This document shows, piece by piece, positions 1-7,846 of a DNA stretch of 19,124 nt. A model generated the notes under the pieces. That model searched no databases. It saw nothing but the letters and a program-made list of their open reading frames with translations, and was not told where the DNA came from. This DNA is from CAWHOW01 sp050013795 (GTDB lineage Bacteria > Bacteroidota > Bacteroidia > Bacteroidales > CG2-30-32-10). How positions within the stretch are numbered: the first letter of the stretch is position 1; every line of letters starts with the position of its first letter. The stretch spans positions 1 to 19,124 of the forward strand of contig JBEKEO010000038.1 in the NCBI GenBank assembly GCA_050013795.1, read 5' to 3'. Made by a program: the position numbers and the translations under genes.

Positions 1-129
1 CGTCTTCAGACGAATGCAAATAAGCAAACTCTATTCAGCAAATCATTAATTAAATATAACGGGCATTCTTATCAGGATTAACTTTCCATAAAAAAATATA
101 TAAATCATTTATTTTTTTTATAGATTTTA

Positions 130-137
130 TATATTTG
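130..137 (+). promoter_or_regulatory. Bacteroidota-type promoter -7 box for the surface-protein operon
   Basis: TATATTTG matches the Bacteroidota primary-sigma -7 consensus TAnnTTTG. No clear -33 TTG lies at the usual 19-21 nt spacing. Transcription would start near 141-144, leaving a leader of about 125 nt before the first long gene. It is the only good promoter box seen ahead of the five closely spaced genes that follow, so it probably drives all of them. The stretch 1-129 before it is AT-rich and shows no gene. Confidence 0.5.
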
Positions 138-168
138 TAAAGTTAAAAAAACAGACAAAATTTAGAGG

Positions 169-234
169 ATGGAAAACAAGAATTTTTCTGTAAAAATTAA
201 ACAGAAAACATTAAAGGTTTACATTGATTATTAA
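169..234 (+). CDS. Possible 21-codon leader ORF
   Basis: An ATG at 169 opens a 21-codon frame beginning MENKNFSVK and ending with TAA at 232-234. It lies inside the predicted leader of the surface operon, and the main gene starts 32 nt later. AGAGG directly precedes the ATG, but this is not strong evidence in Bacteroidota, which rarely use Shine-Dalgarno pairing. The peptide is lysine-rich and has no signal sequence. It could be a leader peptide or a chance frame in AT-rich DNA; no attenuator hairpin was seen. Confidence 0.18.
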   Translation: MENKNFSVKIKQKTLKVYIDY

Positions 235-266
235 ATGCACATAATATAAATTTAAAAATAAAAACT

Positions 267-1295
267 ATGAAACGATTCATTCTGCTTTTTACATTGCTAA
301 TTACAGCTGTAAGCTTAAAAGCCCAGAACATTATTGCTGTTGAACATGCCGGTAATTCCACCTTTTACCAGAACCTTGATACTGCCATGTTTTATGCAGT
401 GAGCGGCGACATTATTTATCTTCCCGGCGCATCGTATAACATCGGGACATTAACCATAAATAAAGGGGTGCAAATTGTAGGCACCGGCTGCAATATTGAT
501 TCGTCCATAGCCACCAGCATCACTTTATTCATGGGAACCGTGCGTATTACCAGCGGAGCCGACAACGGTTCAATTGAAGGAATTTATATAAACGGAGATA
601 TATATTTCGGGAATAACAGCTCAGATCAGACAGTAAATATTTATTCCATAAAAAGATGTTATTGCAATAATATTTATCTTTCATACAATGGCACTACTCC
701 CACTGCTTCAACAAATATTTCGCTGTCGGAAAATATCATAAAAGGATCTGTTTTAGGCGGCAATATTCAAAATGTTGAAGTCAGCAAATGTATAATAGAG
801 AATTGTGCGAATAACTTTAACGGCAATGCGGTTTTTACGAATAATATTTTCCTTAAACTGACAGGTTGCTGCGATTATATTTTAAATACAGTGTATACTT
901 CAACCTTTCAGAACAATATTTTTCTGTGCCAACAAAATTTGATAGGTACAGGCACAGGAAACTCCTTTTTCCATAATATTTTTATCACACCCGATTATAT
1001 TCCCGGTGGTAATATAGATAATGGAAATATTTTCAGTGTGCCACAGGACAGTATATTTATAAATCAAACAGGAAACACTTATAATATTGCTGATAATTAC
1101 CATTTGCGCCCCACTTGTTCAGGTAAAAATGCCGGAACCGACGCGACTGATATAGGTGTTTATGGTACTGCCAGCCCTAAAAAGGACGGGGAAATACCCT
1201 ATAATCCGCATATCCAGTCAAAAGCTGTCCCGGCAAGCACCAATTCGATGGGGAACCTGGATATTAATATAAAAGTAAAAGCACAAAACAATTAA
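267..1295 (+). CDS. Secreted parallel beta-helix protein, paralogue 1 of 4
   Basis: A 342-residue exported protein of unknown function. Residues 1-19 are a signal peptide (MKR, hydrophobic core, then LKAQ). A short domain with GDIIYLPGASYN and a TINKGVQIVGTG turn resembles the N-terminal cap of right-handed parallel beta-helix proteins. Repeated Asn-rich rungs follow (NNIYLS, SENIIKG, FTNNIFL, FQNNIFL), typical of stacked beta-helix coils. The protein ends in a tail of the form NPHIQSK...DINIKVKAQNN, which recurs almost unchanged in the next three genes. No catalytic residues or standard T9SS sorting domain were recognised. It is the most diverged of the four paralogues. The gap to the next gene is 18 nt, so co-transcription is likely. 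A surface or extracellular structural or binding role is an inference. Confidence 0.85.
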   Translation: MKRFILLFTLLITAVSLKAQNIIAVEHAGNSTFYQNLDTAMFYAVSGDIIYLPGASYNIGTLTINKGVQIVGTGCNIDSSIATSITLFMGTVRITSGADNGSIEGIYINGDIYFGNNSSDQTVNIYSIKRCYCNNIYLSYNGTTPTASTNISLSENIIKGSVLGGNIQNVEVSKCIIENCANNFNGNAVFTNNIFLKLTGCCDYILNTVYTSTFQNNIFLCQQNLIGTGTGNSFFHNIFITPDYIPGGNIDNGNIFSVPQDSIFINQTGNTYNIADNYHLRPTCSGKNAGTDATDIGVYGTASPKKDGEIPYNPHIQSKAVPASTNSMGNLDINIKVKAQNN

Positions 1296-1313
1296 TAATT
1301 AACTTTTAATAAA

Positions 1314-2321
1314 ATGAAAAAACTCATTTTCATACTTCTGCTTTTTGCAGTAAGTTATTCCTATGGACAAGTAAGAGTTGCCCTGCAACACCAGGGAACA
1401 ACTACATTATTTTCGGGCACACAGCCATTGCAGGATGCATATACTGCAGCTGTTAGCGGCGATACACTTTATTTGCCCGGAACAACTTTCAGTGGTTTGA
1501 CAATTACCAAGCAACTTGTTATATATGGGACAGGGCATTATCCTGATTCTACAACCGCAACGGGTGTTTCTGTTATAAATGGCTTCAGTTTTGATGCAGG
1601 CAGCGATAACTCGGTTTTAGAAGGCGTGAAAATAGCCGGTAATCTTAATAATAATTCTTATGAAGTGAAAGTTGACAGTGTTACTATTTCCAGATGTCAT
1701 ATTACGGGAAGCATACAGTTATATTCAAGTTATTTTGATAATACCCATCCCAAATGCGTTAACTGGAAAATAAAACAATCTGTGGTTGATGGCAACATCG
1801 ACTGCACAGATGCTTCCACTATTCAAATATCAAATAATATTATTGCTGGTTACATAAATGATATATTTGAAAGCGGACTAATAGCAAATAATGTTTTATT
1901 GTATTTTAACAATTGGCTTTTTACTGGTGTAAATTCATCTTTAATTCAAAATAATATCATACTGGATAATGATATTATTAATGTATGTCAGTTTAACCTG
2001 ATCCAGAAAAATATCTTTGTTTATACACCTGCTATGGGCACCAATACCGCTTTAAATAACTTCTACCCGGTTACCCAAAGCAGTATATTTGTAAGCCAAT
2101 CAGGAAACTCATTTGATTATTCCCAGGATTATCATCTCGCATCTCCCTCAACATATGTTGGTACCGACGGTCATGACATTGGAATTTATGGAGGTATGTA
2201 TCCTTATAAAGAAGGCGCAGTTCCTTTTAATCCTCATATCATAAGCAAATCCATTCCTCAGAATACCGATGTAAACGGGCATTTGAATATCAATATTAAA
2301 GTAGATGCACAAAATAATTAA
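1314..2321 (+). CDS. Secreted parallel beta-helix protein, paralogue 2 of 4
   Basis: A 335-residue paralogue of the preceding gene. It has a signal peptide of about 19 residues (MKKLIFILLLFAVSYSYGQ), then VALQHQGTTTLFSG, the cap motif SGDTLYLPG, and TITKQLVIYGTGHYPDST. Rungs rich in Asn and Ile follow (QISNNIIAGY, LIANNVLLY, LIQNNIILD). The end keeps the family tail (PFNPHIISKSIPQNTD...NINIKVDAQNN). It is followed by paralogue 3 after 24 nt. Function is unknown. Exported location is supported by the signal peptide, and beta-helix folding by the rung pattern. It has no recognisable lyase or hydrolase active site, which argues against a simple polysaccharide-lyase reading. Confidence 0.85.
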   Translation: MKKLIFILLLFAVSYSYGQVRVALQHQGTTTLFSGTQPLQDAYTAAVSGDTLYLPGTTFSGLTITKQLVIYGTGHYPDSTTATGVSVINGFSFDAGSDNSVLEGVKIAGNLNNNSYEVKVDSVTISRCHITGSIQLYSSYFDNTHPKCVNWKIKQSVVDGNIDCTDASTIQISNNIIAGYINDIFESGLIANNVLLYFNNWLFTGVNSSLIQNNIILDNDIINVCQFNLIQKNIFVYTPAMGTNTALNNFYPVTQSSIFVSQSGNSFDYSQDYHLASPSTYVGTDGHDIGIYGGMYPYKEGAVPFNPHIISKSIPQNTDVNGHLNINIKVDAQNN

Positions 2322-2345
2322 TAACCTATAAAATACATTAACAAT

Positions 2346-3401
2346 ATGAAAAAAATAGTTATTTTATTATTAAGCATCTTGGCTTCTTATTATATACAGG
2401 CGCAGGAAATCACTGTAGCCCTTCATCACAATGGGGCGGCCATGATGTTTTACGGCAGCAATGCATTTAGCGCTGCGAATAATACAGCTGTAAGCGGAGA
2501 TACCATTTATCTATCGGGGAATGCACATTATAATGGAGTAACGGTTACAGTTAAATTGGTCATAATCGGGGCAGGCATTAACCCCGATTCAACAACTGCA
2601 ACTGCCCGTACACTTATTGAATCAGATATGTCTTTCCAAGCTGGCTCCGATGGTTCGGTACTGGAAGGGATCTACACAGGGAATAATATTTATATCGGGA
2701 CGGATACCCGAGTAAATAATGTAACTATAAGCAGGTGTTATTTGAACGACATCATTTTCAACAACAGTTTTGATACCACGCATACCTGTAAGAATGCCTT
2801 AATCGAACAAAATGTCATTACAGGTGATATTGATTGTGATAATACAGATTATTTAATTATAAGGAACAACTTTATTCAAAGCCGGATAACTAATGTCACG
2901 CAAAACACATTAATTGAAAATAACATTTTCTATTATCAGGGATATGACTGTTATCCCCAATATAGATATGTTATTTATAATATTAACAACAGTACTATAA
3001 GGAACAATATTTTCATGCTTCCACCATCTTGCGGAGGTTGTTATACTAAGGCTGGATGCAACAATAATAATATCATGAATAATATCTTTCCATCCACTGG
3101 GGAGCAATGCGGGAGTAATAATTATACCAATAATTATGAAGGTATTAGAACCGATACAATTTTTGTTGGAGAAACTTCTCTATATACGTCATTTGATTTC
3201 TCACAGAATTATCACCTAAAAAATCCTTCCGCCTACCCCGGATTTAACAATTTCGGAGTAGGTGTTTATGGCGGAATTGTTCCACTGAAAGAAGGACAGC
3301 TTCCTTTCAACCCTCATATTATCAGCAAAACAATCGCCCCGAATACCGATATTAACGGGCATCTGAACATAAGTGTAAAAGTTAAAGCGCAGGATAATTA
3401 A
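2346..3401 (+). CDS. Secreted parallel beta-helix protein, paralogue 3 of 4
   Basis: A 351-residue exported beta-helix protein. Signal peptide is residues 1-20 (ending IQAQ). The cap is SGDTIYLSGNAHYNGVTV plus KLVIIGAG. Rung motifs include GNNIYIG, IIRNNFIQ, LIENNIF and TIRNNIF, and the shared tail is NPHIISKTIAPNTD...ISVKVKAQDN. It is clearly the closest relative of the next gene: start, signal peptide and tail are nearly identical at DNA level, which points to a recent tandem duplication of about 1.08 kb. Differences concentrate at residues about 195-260, where this copy is Cys-rich (DCYPQ, SCGGCY, AGC, EQC) and the neighbour is not. A surface role is inferred and the exact function is unknown. 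Confidence 0.85.
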   Translation: MKKIVILLLSILASYYIQAQEITVALHHNGAAMMFYGSNAFSAANNTAVSGDTIYLSGNAHYNGVTVTVKLVIIGAGINPDSTTATARTLIESDMSFQAGSDGSVLEGIYTGNNIYIGTDTRVNNVTISRCYLNDIIFNNSFDTTHTCKNALIEQNVITGDIDCDNTDYLIIRNNFIQSRITNVTQNTLIENNIFYYQGYDCYPQYRYVIYNINNSTIRNNIFMLPPSCGGCYTKAGCNNNNIMNNIFPSTGEQCGSNNYTNNYEGIRTDTIFVGETSLYTSFDFSQNYHLKNPSAYPGFNNFGVGVYGGIVPLKEGQLPFNPHIISKTIAPNTDINGHLNISVKVKAQDN

Positions 3402-3425
3402 TTACAACTAAAACATATTAACAAA

Positions 3426-4472
3426 ATGAAAAAAATAGTTATTTTATTATTAAGCAGTTTGACCATTTATGTGCAAGCTCAACGAATTACAGTGGCTCTT
3501 CACCACAATGGGTCCGCAACCATGTTTTACGGCAATAGCGCTTTTGCCAATGCTAATACAGCTGCAGTAAATGGCGATACCATTTATTTGCCTGGCAATG
3601 CACAGTATGCAGGAGTAACCGTTACTGCTAAATTGGTAATAATCGGTGCGGGAATCAATACCGATTCAACCACCGCCACAGGTCTATCACTTATCACATC
3701 GGATATGTCATTCCAGTCGGGCTCCGATGGTTCTGTATTGGAAGGGATCTACACAGGCAATAATATTTATATTGGCTCTGACACCCGTGTAAATAATATT
3801 ACTATAACCAGATGTTATGTTAGCTCCATTTATCTCAACAGCAACTTTGATACAACGCATACCTGTAAGAATGTGATTATCGAACAAAATGTGATCAAAG
3901 GAGAGATGGTATGTACTAATTCGGATTATATCATTATCAGGAACAATTTTATTCAAGCACGTATTCGTAATATATCGCAGAATGCTTTAATAGAGAACAA
4001 TATCTTATACCAACAGTCAAATCCCTATTGGGATGGCACCGTATATACTTTTTACAATGTTAATCTCAGTACTATAAGAAATAATATTTTTATGCTTTCA
4101 CCAGCTAATACTATTTACTATATAATAGGCAGTAATAATGAAGTGGAGTATAATATTTTCCCTACGAGCGGTGAAGCATATTCACCAGATATTTACACAA
4201 ATAATTATGAGGGCATAGGAACTGACACCATTTTTGTAGGAGAAACTGGCCTTTACACCTCATTTGCTTTTAGCCAGAATTATCATTTGGTATCTCCATC
4301 AGCATATCCTGGGTATAACAATGCAGGAGTAGGTGTTTATGGCGGTACTGTTCCTATTAAAGAAGGGCAGCTACCTTTCAACCCACATATAATCAGCAAA
4401 ACAATTGCTCCAAATACAGATGTTAGCGGGCATCTGAACATAAGTGTAAAAGTTAAAGCACAGGATAATTAA
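3426..4472 (+). CDS. Secreted parallel beta-helix protein, paralogue 4 of 4
   Basis: A 348-residue protein, the tandem twin of the preceding gene. The first 31 bases of both reading frames are identical, and the last 45 bases differ at one position. It has the same signal peptide type (MKKIVILLLSSLTIYVQAQ), cap (NGDTIYLPGNAQYAGVTV), rungs (GNNIYIG, IIRNNFIQ, STIRNNIFM) and C-terminal tail (NPHIISKTIAPNTD, KVKAQDN). Residues about 194-257 differ strongly from the twin and lack its cysteines. It lies 12 nt before the large T9SS protein, so the operon links the beta-helix proteins with that protein. No enzymatic motif was seen. Confidence 0.85.
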   Translation: MKKIVILLLSSLTIYVQAQRITVALHHNGSATMFYGNSAFANANTAAVNGDTIYLPGNAQYAGVTVTAKLVIIGAGINTDSTTATGLSLITSDMSFQSGSDGSVLEGIYTGNNIYIGSDTRVNNITITRCYVSSIYLNSNFDTTHTCKNVIIEQNVIKGEMVCTNSDYIIIRNNFIQARIRNISQNALIENNILYQQSNPYWDGTVYTFYNVNLSTIRNNIFMLSPANTIYYIIGSNNEVEYNIFPTSGEAYSPDIYTNNYEGIGTDTIFVGETGLYTSFAFSQNYHLVSPSAYPGYNNAGVGVYGGTVPIKEGQLPFNPHIISKTIAPNTDVSGHLNISVKVKAQDN

Positions 4473-4484
4473 AAAAAATCATTT

Positions 4485-7322
4485 ATGAAAAAAGGAATAA
4501 CATATCTATTGTTTTTATTTCTAATATGCCCCTTATATAATATCGGGCAAAATAAAATAAACAACTACGAATACTGGTTCGATAACAATTATGCAGGAAA
4601 AACAAGCGTAAACATAACGCCCGTTTCTTATCTTAACCTTAGTACGGCTATTGTTACTACCGGTGTTAATAACGGACTGCATGTGCTGCATATACGATTT
4701 AAAGATGCCAGCAGCCATTATTCCGGAACACTTAGCCAGTTCTTTCAGAAGCTGCCGTCATCTGCTTCAACTACAAAACAGATCACTGCTTATGAATACT
4801 GGTTCGATAATGATTATCTGGATAAAACCTATTCCACCGTTACACCCCAGACAAGCTTTCAGTTGCTTGGAAACCTTAATGCGTCTTCCCTTCAGGCCGG
4901 CTTGCATGTTGTTCACATACGGTTTAAAGATGACGGCGGCGGATGGAGTTCAGTTTTGAGTCAGTTTATTCAGAAAGTTTCAGGTGGTACATCGGTTACC
5001 AACGAAATAAATGCCTATGAATACTGGTTCGATAATAATTATGCAGGAAAGGTCTTGCAGACAGTCACTGCACAAACGGAATTACAACTTCTCACTCCAA
5101 TTGATGCACATTTACTGAATGATGGCTTACATATTTTCCATGTAAGGTTCAGGGATATTGGTAATTCATGGAGTTTAGTATTAAGCCAGTTTATACAGAA
5201 AATTCCATCAGGATCATCTCTTTCAAATGAAATAATAGCTTTTGAATACTGGTTTGATAATAATTATGCAGGAAAGGTATTGCAAACAGTAACTGCTCAA
5301 AGCGAATTACAGGTTTTAGCTTCCATCAATGCACAAACGATAAATGATGGTTTGCATGTTTTTCATGTTCGGTTTGAGGATAAGATCAATGCCTGGAGCT
5401 CTGTTATAAGCAGCTTTTTCATTAAATCAGGACAGGGTTCAGCAATTTCTAATGTCATCACCAATTACCGGTACTGGTTCGATATGGCTGACAGTGTCAT
5501 GTTTAATGTGCAGCTTCCCGTACATTCTAATATTCTTCTTTTAAATTCACCCCTTAACCTTTCGGTTATTCACAAAGGCATTCACATTATCCATTTCCAG
5601 TTCCTTGATTCATTGAAACAATGGAGCTGTGTGACAAGCGATTCCATGTATAAATATCCTACCGTCACAGCTGCATTTACGCCCAGCGAAACAATATTGT
5701 GCGATTCAGGCCTTGTAAATTTAACAAACAAGAGCAGCATAGATGCCGATACATTTAAATGGGTTTTTGATGATGGAACTACCAGTGATTCAATCAACGC
5801 TACTCATTATTTCAGCACTTACGGAACACATCCTGTCAAATTGATTGCTTATGACACCACGATGGGAGTGAAAGATACCACTGTTATGAATATTACAGTA
5901 GTTCATTCTCCAGTTGTCCATCTTGGAAATGATACAGCAGTTTGTCCACCAGGCATAACTCTTAATGCATGGTATCCTCATTGTACTTATTTATGGTCTA
6001 ATTCTTCAACAGATTCCATATTGAATGTGTCATCATCCGGTACATACACTGTTACTGTGACAAATCAATATGGATGTTCGAATACTGCTGAGAGAACAGT
6101 AACTATTAATAGCAACCCAATAGCATCAGCAACAAGTAACAGTGCAATATGCGCAGGGCATACATTGGATTTATCTGCGGGAAGCGGGACAAATTACATT
6201 TTCAGTTGGAGCGGACCGAACAGCTTTAGCAGTTCTAACCAGTATCCTGCAATATTAAATGCAACAACAACTGATGCCGGTACATATACTGTAACTGTTA
6301 CCATTTCCACCACTGGATGTTCTGCCACAGCGCAAACTACTGTAACGATTAATACAAATCCGGTTGCAACAGCATCAAGCAATAGTGCAATATGTGCAGG
6401 AAACACATTGGATCTGACCTCAGGAGGAGGTTCAACTTATAACTGGAGCGGCCCTAACAGTTTTAGCAGCACCAATCAAAATCCGGCTATAACAAGTGCA
6501 ACCACATCTGCAAGCGGTACATATACTGTTACTGTAACAAATAGTACAACAGGTTGTTCGTCAACAGCACAAACTATTGTTACAGTAAATTCAAATCCTG
6601 CAGCAACAGCTTCAAGTAACAGTCCGATATGTGCCGGAAAAACATTGAATCTTGCTTCCGGAGGTGGAACTAATTACAACTGGAGTGGCCCTAACAGTTT
6701 TACAAACGTTAATCAAAATCCGGCTATAACAAGTGCAACCACATCTGCAAGCGGTACATATACTGTTACTGTAACAAATAGTACAACGGGTTGTTCGGCT
6801 ACTGCCAATACAAATGTTACTATTAATCCTTTACCTGTTATTCATCTTGGGAACGATACGACCATTTGCTTATATCATACCATTACATTAAGTGCAGGCA
6901 GTGGTTTTTCTTCTTATCACTGGAATACAGGACAAACAACACAAACAATCACTGTCGGCACTACAGGGACATACTCTGTGCAAGTTGGGAACAGCTTTGG
7001 ATGCATTGGCGCTGATACTATACATGTTAGTGTTGATACATGCGCGGGAATTGCGGAATATAACAGAAATGATTTTATTTCTATTTTCCCTAATCCCAAC
7101 AATGGATTATATTATATAAAAGCATTAACTGATTTTAATGATGCGGTCGATATTAAAATTACGGATCTATCTGGAAGGCTTTTATTCCACAAAGGAAATA
7201 ATCTCCTGATAAAAGATGAAGTGCTTCCGATTGATAATGAAAAATGCGCAAGCGGGGTTTATATGCTATATCTGACATCTGAATCAGTAAGAATAATCCA
7301 GAAGATCATTATTGATCATTGA
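4485..7322 (+). CDS. Large T9SS-sorted surface protein with five 75-residue modules, PKD-like and Ig-like domains
   Basis: A 945-residue protein with a signal peptide of about 21 residues (ending YNIGQ). Five modules start at residues 28, 103, 178, 253 and 328, a period of exactly 75. Each opens with YEYWFDNNYAGK or a variant, and each has a G[LI]H[VI].H..F.D core and an aromatic W-S-x-V-x-S-x-F end; the fifth is degenerate (YRYWFDMADS). A PKD-like domain follows at about 394-472 (FKWVFDDGTTSD...HYFSTYGTHPVKL). Ig-like Cys-containing repeats run from about 475 to 852 (LGNDTAVCP, NSAICAG, YNWSGPNSF, GTYTVTVTN). A T9SS type A sorting domain ends the protein at about 864-945 (IFPNPNNGLYYI, KITDLSGRLL, ASGVYMLYL). 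It is therefore predicted to cross the outer membrane by type IX secretion and be anchored or released at the surface. Adhesion or scaffolding is inferred, and no catalytic site was seen. Confidence 0.9.
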   Translation: MKKGITYLLFLFLICPLYNIGQNKINNYEYWFDNNYAGKTSVNITPVSYLNLSTAIVTTGVNNGLHVLHIRFKDASSHYSGTLSQFFQKLPSSASTTKQITAYEYWFDNDYLDKTYSTVTPQTSFQLLGNLNASSLQAGLHVVHIRFKDDGGGWSSVLSQFIQKVSGGTSVTNEINAYEYWFDNNYAGKVLQTVTAQTELQLLTPIDAHLLNDGLHIFHVRFRDIGNSWSLVLSQFIQKIPSGSSLSNEIIAFEYWFDNNYAGKVLQTVTAQSELQVLASINAQTINDGLHVFHVRFEDKINAWSSVISSFFIKSGQGSAISNVITNYRYWFDMADSVMFNVQLPVHSNILLLNSPLNLSVIHKGIHIIHFQFLDSLKQWSCVTSDSMYKYPTVTAAFTPSETILCDSGLVNLTNKSSIDADTFKWVFDDGTTSDSINATHYFSTYGTHPVKLIAYDTTMGVKDTTVMNITVVHSPVVHLGNDTAVCPPGITLNAWYPHCTYLWSNSSTDSILNVSSSGTYTVTVTNQYGCSNTAERTVTINSNPIASATSNSAICAGHTLDLSAGSGTNYIFSWSGPNSFSSSNQYPAILNATTTDAGTYTVTVTISTTGCSATAQTTVTINTNPVATASSNSAICAGNTLDLTSGGGSTYNWSGPNSFSSTNQNPAITSATTSASGTYTVTVTNSTTGCSSTAQTIVTVNSNPAATASSNSPICAGKTLNLASGGGTNYNWSGPNSFTNVNQNPAITSATTSASGTYTVTVTNSTTGCSATANTNVTINPLPVIHLGNDTTICLYHTITLSAGSGFSSYHWNTGQTTQTITVGTTGTYSVQVGNSFGCIGADTIHVSVDTCAGIAEYNRNDFISIFPNPNNGLYYIKALTDFNDAVDIKITDLSGRLLFHKGNNLLIKDEVLPIDNEKCASGVYMLYLTSESVRIIQKIIIDH
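4566..5654 (+). repeat. Five in-frame 225-bp (75-residue) modules
   Basis: The coding repeats begin at residues 28, 103, 178, 253 and 328 of the large T9SS protein with no length change between units. The signature is a Tyr/Phe-Glu-Tyr-Trp-Phe-Asp start followed by Gly-Leu-His...His..Phe about 37 residues later. Units 3 and 4 are closest to each other (both continue YAGKVLQTVTAQ). Unit 5 has drifted and lost the NYAGK part. The fixed length suggests a structural constraint on each module. Confidence 0.85.
6474..6787 (+). repeat. Ig-like coding repeat with a perfect 77-bp direct duplication
   Basis: Bases 6474-6550 and 6711-6787 are identical over 77 bp and 237 bp (79 codons) apart. They encode the same piece of neighbouring Ig-like repeats (NQNPAITSATTSASG, TYTVTVTNSTT). 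Flanking sequence of the same repeats is diverged. Recent gene conversion or unequal exchange between repeats is the simplest reading. The stretch is also a plausible place for assembly collapse. Confidence 0.85.
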
Positions 7323-7333
7323 TTGTATAAACT

Positions 7334-7846
7334 ATGCGCATTTTTCTAATTGGGTTCATGGGCAGCGGAAAATCATCACTGGGAAAAGAACTTGCGCATA
7401 AACTTGGTCTTGCCTTTCTTGATCTTGATAAAATGATAGAAGAACAAGAAGGAAGGAAGATCAATGAAATCTTTGAATCTGAAGGGGAAGATACATTCAG
7501 GAAGATAGAACATGAATGTTTAATAAAAACTCTTCAATTAAATAATATAGTCATATCCACTGGGGGAGGAACACCTTGCTTCTTTGATAATATGGAGTTG
7601 ATAAATGCAAAAGGAATTTCCATTTATATCAAATATAATCCAGGGATACTTGCCTCCAGGCTTTTTGCAGATAAAGGAAAGCGTCCTTTAATAAAGCATT
7701 GCAAAAACAAAGGAGAACTTGAATTATTTTTAAAAGATTTGCTTGTGAAAAGAGAGAAATATTTCCTGCAATCAAAGATAACGATTGAAGAGAAAAATAT
7801 AAATGCCAGGAAAATAATTGAAGCGCTGTCGGGAACTACTTCTTGA
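7334..7846 (+). CDS. aroK: Shikimate kinase
   Basis: Phosphorylates shikimate with ATP to shikimate 3-phosphate, the fifth step of the chorismate and aromatic amino acid pathway, in the cytosol. At 170 residues it has the usual family length. The P-loop is GFMGSGKSS at residues 7-15. The shikimate-contacting acids lie in FLDLDKM (D30, D32). The binding Arg is R56 in TFRKIE. The GGG motif is residues 77-79, the lid Arg is R117 in GKRPLI, and the adenine-side Arg is R140 in VKREKYF. All key residues are present, so it should be active. It begins 11 nt after the surface-protein gene with no promoter in the gap, so read-through from the operon or a promoter inside that gene must supply its transcript. 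Its last 11 bases overlap the end of the convergent peptidase gene. Confidence 0.95.
   Translation: MRIFLIGFMGSGKSSLGKELAHKLGLAFLDLDKMIEEQEGRKINEIFESEGEDTFRKIEHECLIKTLQLNNIVISTGGGTPCFFDNMELINAKGISIYIKYNPGILASRLFADKGKRPLIKHCKNKGELELFLKDLLVKREKYFLQSKITIEEKNINARKIIEALSGTTS

Noticed and set aside
1..12. Inverted repeat CGTCTTCAGACG at the window edge as a terminator stem
   Set aside because: The arms are five bases with a two-base loop and no following T run; there is too little sequence to judge.
1314..4472. Beta-helix paralogues as pectate lyases or other polysaccharide lyases
   Set aside because: Only the rung pattern matches. No conserved catalytic Arg/Lys or Ca-binding Asp cluster was recognised.
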